Assembly (NCBI GenBank): GCA_964620445.1
Contig: CAZUHB010000003.1
Coordinates: 159,035 to 223,034 of the forward strand
Direction: 5' to 3'
Length of the DNA stretch: 64,000 bases
From: CAZUHB01 sp964620445
GTDB taxonomy: Bacteria > Planctomycetota > B15-G4 > CAYZWU01
Under the pieces are notes generated by a model, which was not told the DNA's origin, ran no database searches, and saw only the letters and a program-made list of their open reading frames with translations. Positions within the stretch are counted from its first letter, which is position 1, and each line of letters opens with the position of its first letter. The position numbers and the translations under genes were made by a program. Below, one piece after another: positions 62,422 to 64,000 of this stretch.

Positions 62422-63006
62422 ATGAGTCAGCAATGGACGTTGAAGGACGGATCCGAAGTGGTCATCCGCCCCATGGACATGGATGATCTCGAGGCTTCCT
62501 ATGCATTTTTCAAGGCGCTGCCCGAGGAGGATCGCCAGTTCCTCCGCGCTGACGTGACCGACCGCCGCGTGGTCAGCAGAAGGATCGACGCGATCGGAAC
62601 AGGCAGGGTGAGGCGGATCGTCGCCTGCGTGGGCAGCGAAATCGTGGCTGATGGAGTGCTCGAGTTCGAGGGCCACGAGTGGAAGGACCACGTGGCCGAG
62701 CTGAGGCTCTTCGTGGCGCGCCCCTATCAGCGCAAGGGGCTCGGCGTGCTCATGGCCAAGGAGCTCTACGCCCTGGCGGCGAGCGATCGGGTCGAGGAGA
62801 TCGTGGTCAAGATGATGCGTCCGCAAAAAGCCGCGCACAGCATCTTCAAGCGGCTCGGGTTTCATGACGAGATCATTCTCCCCGGTTACGTGAAGGATAT
62901 CTCAGGCCAGAAGCAGGATCTCCTCGTCATGCGGTGCGACCTCGAGGGTTTCTGGAAAAAACTCGAGCACTACTACGTCGAGTCGGACTGGCAGCGCACC
63001 CGATGA
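62422..63006 (+). CDS. GNAT-family acetyltransferase
   Basis: A 194-residue acetyltransferase. VVIRPMDMDDLEASYAFF opens the fold. The acetyl-CoA-binding motif A is LRLFVARPYQRKGLGVLMAKEL, with RKGLG as the pyrophosphate loop, followed by AAHSIFKRLGFHDE. The substrate is unknown: protein N-terminus, amino acid or polyamine. SD AGGGAG. Not in an operon with the pilin genes, since it has its own promoter. Confidence 0.85.
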   Translation: MSQQWTLKDGSEVVIRPMDMDDLEASYAFFKALPEEDRQFLRADVTDRRVVSRRIDAIGTGRVRRIVACVGSEIVADGVLEFEGHEWKDHVAELRLFVARPYQRKGLGVLMAKELYALAASDRVEEIVVKMMRPQKAAHSIFKRLGFHDEIILPGYVKDISGQKQDLLVMRCDLEGFWKKLEHYYVESDWQRTR

Positions 63007-63149
63007 TCGACGAGTATTCCCTCGGAAAGTGGTTCGGCTCTTGACCATGCGGTGAAGAACTCTATCATTTCGGTAGGACCACTGTGGCATTTGGCGGATG
63101 CCTGGGCAATTCGGCGGATTTCAAATCGCCCTACCGGGGGGGCAATACG

Positions 63150-63335
63150 ATGAACGGTAAATTTATCGAGAATCGCCACGACAACGATGGCCGGGAAATC
63201 GATCTTCTCATCATCGTGTACCTGTTCTTCTTGATCTGTATCGTGTTCACCATGTTCCACACACGCGTCGATGTGCGGCATCCCCTGTTCGAGGAGCGGT
63301 CGAATCGCGTTCCGGGGCATGTCGAGATCGAATGA
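63150..63335 (+). CDS. Small single-pass membrane protein
   Basis: A 61-residue protein; ATG at 63150 after a GGGGGG site. One transmembrane helix (DLLIIVYLFFLICIVFTMFH) lies between a charged N-terminus and a basic tail. Its ATGA overlap with the next gene shows coupling. No family recognised. Confidence 0.6.
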   Translation: MNGKFIENRHDNDGREIDLLIIVYLFFLICIVFTMFHTRVDVRHPLFEERSNRVPGHVEIE

Positions 63336-63700
63336 ACCGGGAATCGGAGACAGGCTGCATGGACCGATCGAAGCTGACGATCCCGGTTTTCAGAACGCAG
63401 AGTCCGCAAGAACTGTCCCGCGCCACCGCCCGGCTCGAGGAGGCGGGCGTTCCGTTCGATGTCCACGGTGTCCCCGGAGGAGGGCGCTACACCTTCACCC
63501 GGCGCACCCATACCATCCTCGTGAGCGCCGGGAATCTGGATAGGGCGAAGGAAATCCTGTCTTCCGTCCCATCGGAGTTCATCCCCGAGTGGGAGCGGAT
63601 CCCCAGGGGCGGTGCAAAGGTGAAACTTTCGCCGCTCGTCGTGTTCATCATCCTAGCCATCGCCGCGATCTACGTGATCTGCGTTCTCGTGTACGGATAA
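63332..63700 (+). CDS. DUF2007-like small protein with C-terminal membrane helix
   Basis: A 122-residue protein. Residues 15-80 have a DUF2007-like beta-alpha layout (IPVFRTQSPQELSRATARLEEAGVPFDV, ILVSAGNLDRAKEILSSV). A C-terminal helix (LSPLVVFIILAIAAIYVICVLVY) anchors it in the membrane. It overlaps the preceding small gene by 4 bases. DUF2007 proteins are proposed signal transducers; function unknown. Confidence 0.6.
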   Translation: MNRESETGCMDRSKLTIPVFRTQSPQELSRATARLEEAGVPFDVHGVPGGGRYTFTRRTHTILVSAGNLDRAKEILSSVPSEFIPEWERIPRGGAKVKLSPLVVFIILAIAAIYVICVLVYG

Positions 63701-63884
63701 CCCGAACCGGGTGGACACGCTCCCGCGCCGGCCCTGTTGACACCCGACATCAACAGAATCGGCACCGGGAACGCAAATCCTGCCAGGTCGTCACCCAAGG
63801 GGATTTGGACCGTACCCGCTCCGCAGCGAAGCAAGGAGCTGTCGATCAGTGGAGGCGCTCCCGTGCCGACCTCCTTGCAGGTCA

Positions 63885-63965
63885 GATCCCCTTGGGGTCG
63901 CCAAAAACAAAAAGTGGTTCCGCACGAGCGGAACCACTTTTTGTATCTGGTGACCCCAAGGGGAT
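63885..63965. repeat. Long inverted repeat containing tRNA 3' end plus terminator
   Basis: The left arm (63885-63923) and right arm (63928-63965) match with few mismatches. Both contain the tRNA T-arm/acceptor/CCA end followed by the same ACAAAAAGTGGTTCCGC segment. The centre is a perfect 15-bp hairpin. Confidence 0.8.
63909..63942 (-). terminator. Terminator of the tRNA-Glu gene
   Basis: A perfect 15-bp stem with a 4-base loop, ending in five T residues and followed by GTTTTT on the minus strand. It lies just downstream of the tRNA 3' end. Confidence 0.8.
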
Positions 63966-64000
63966 TTGAACCCCTGTTGCAGGGTTGAAAACCCTGTGTC
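63948..64000 (-). tRNA. tRNA-Glu (UUC), partial at the window edge
   Basis: Read on the minus strand, the last 53 bases show an anticodon stem CAGGG/CCCTG around the loop TTTTCAA (anticodon TTC at 63987-63989), variable loop CAAC, T-arm AGGGG-TTCAAAT-CCCCT, acceptor TGGGGTC, discriminator A and an encoded CCA. The T-arm and acceptor resemble bacterial tRNA-Glu. The 5' acceptor strand and D-arm lie beyond the window. Confidence 0.9.

Noticed and set aside
63701..63884. Small open frames between the DUF2007-like gene and the tRNA
   Set aside because: They lack ribosome binding sites and cover the tRNA-derived repeats; no protein-like sequence is seen.
1..64000. CRISPR array, insertion sequence or prophage genes
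   Set aside because: No regular repeat-spacer pattern, transposase, integrase or phage structural gene was found on either strand.

Overview
The window is high-GC, densely coded DNA from a Gram-negative bacterium. Several lipoproteins carry lipobox cysteines, there are type IV pilin-like genes, and the respiratory quinone is menaquinone made by the futalosine route. The mix of large secreted multidomain proteases, tandem DUF1080 and caspase-plus-FGE-fold proteins, and B12-binding radical SAM and Tex genes suggests an uncultured lineage near Planctomycetota or the FCB group. That placement is inference from gene content; no marker gene here settles it.

Layout. 1-1833 is the 3' part of an O-antigen ligase-like gene, convergent with purD. 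3367-13032 is one co-directional run: a FecR-like lipoprotein, then the menaquinone set mqnE, mqnC, an MTAP-family nucleosidase/phosphorylase, an MqnX-like deaminase, mqnA, ubiE/menG, ubiD, ubiX and ubiA. mqnD is absent, and no MqnB-type hydrolase is seen. 13033-13499 holds a possible gene relic and the tex terminator. 13500-25031 has tex, a large membrane/AsmA-like fusion protein, an M24 peptidase overlapping an HExxH secreted protein, a B12-binding radical SAM protein and a DUF3187 lipoprotein. It also has the first of three related secreted proteins.

25266-31973 pairs a stress-type lipoprotein with a divergent caspase/FGE-fold protein, followed by a GspG-like pilin and a C69 peptidase. 32002-34013 is an aminotransferase/aldolase pair suited to glyoxylate metabolism. 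34132-39267 encodes two secreted cysteine proteases (papain C1A and legumain C13). With the M14 carboxypeptidase at 53081-55561 they share an unusual C-terminal module, the most interesting feature of the window.

39521-41631 is a transglutaminase-like lipoprotein with a small SecD-P1-like lipoprotein. 41771-44064 is a tandem duplication of the secreted family, the second copy interrupted by an in-frame TGA. 44169-45455 is a tandem DUF1080 protein. 45459-50626 is a GntR/ABC/permease/S41 peptidase operon with a clear operator dyad. 50858-59215 holds a TMTC-like membrane TPR protein, the M14 protease, a GH2-PA14 glycosidase and a Tat-exported TIM-barrel protein. 59433-62219 encodes three pilus-like minor components. 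The end has a GNAT acetyltransferase, two small membrane proteins and a partial tRNA-Glu whose 3' end is duplicated in inverted orientation.

Two themes stand out. One is quinone biosynthesis with an atypical nucleoside-cleaving step. The other is a large investment in exported proteolysis, with several protease classes built on shared C-terminal domains.
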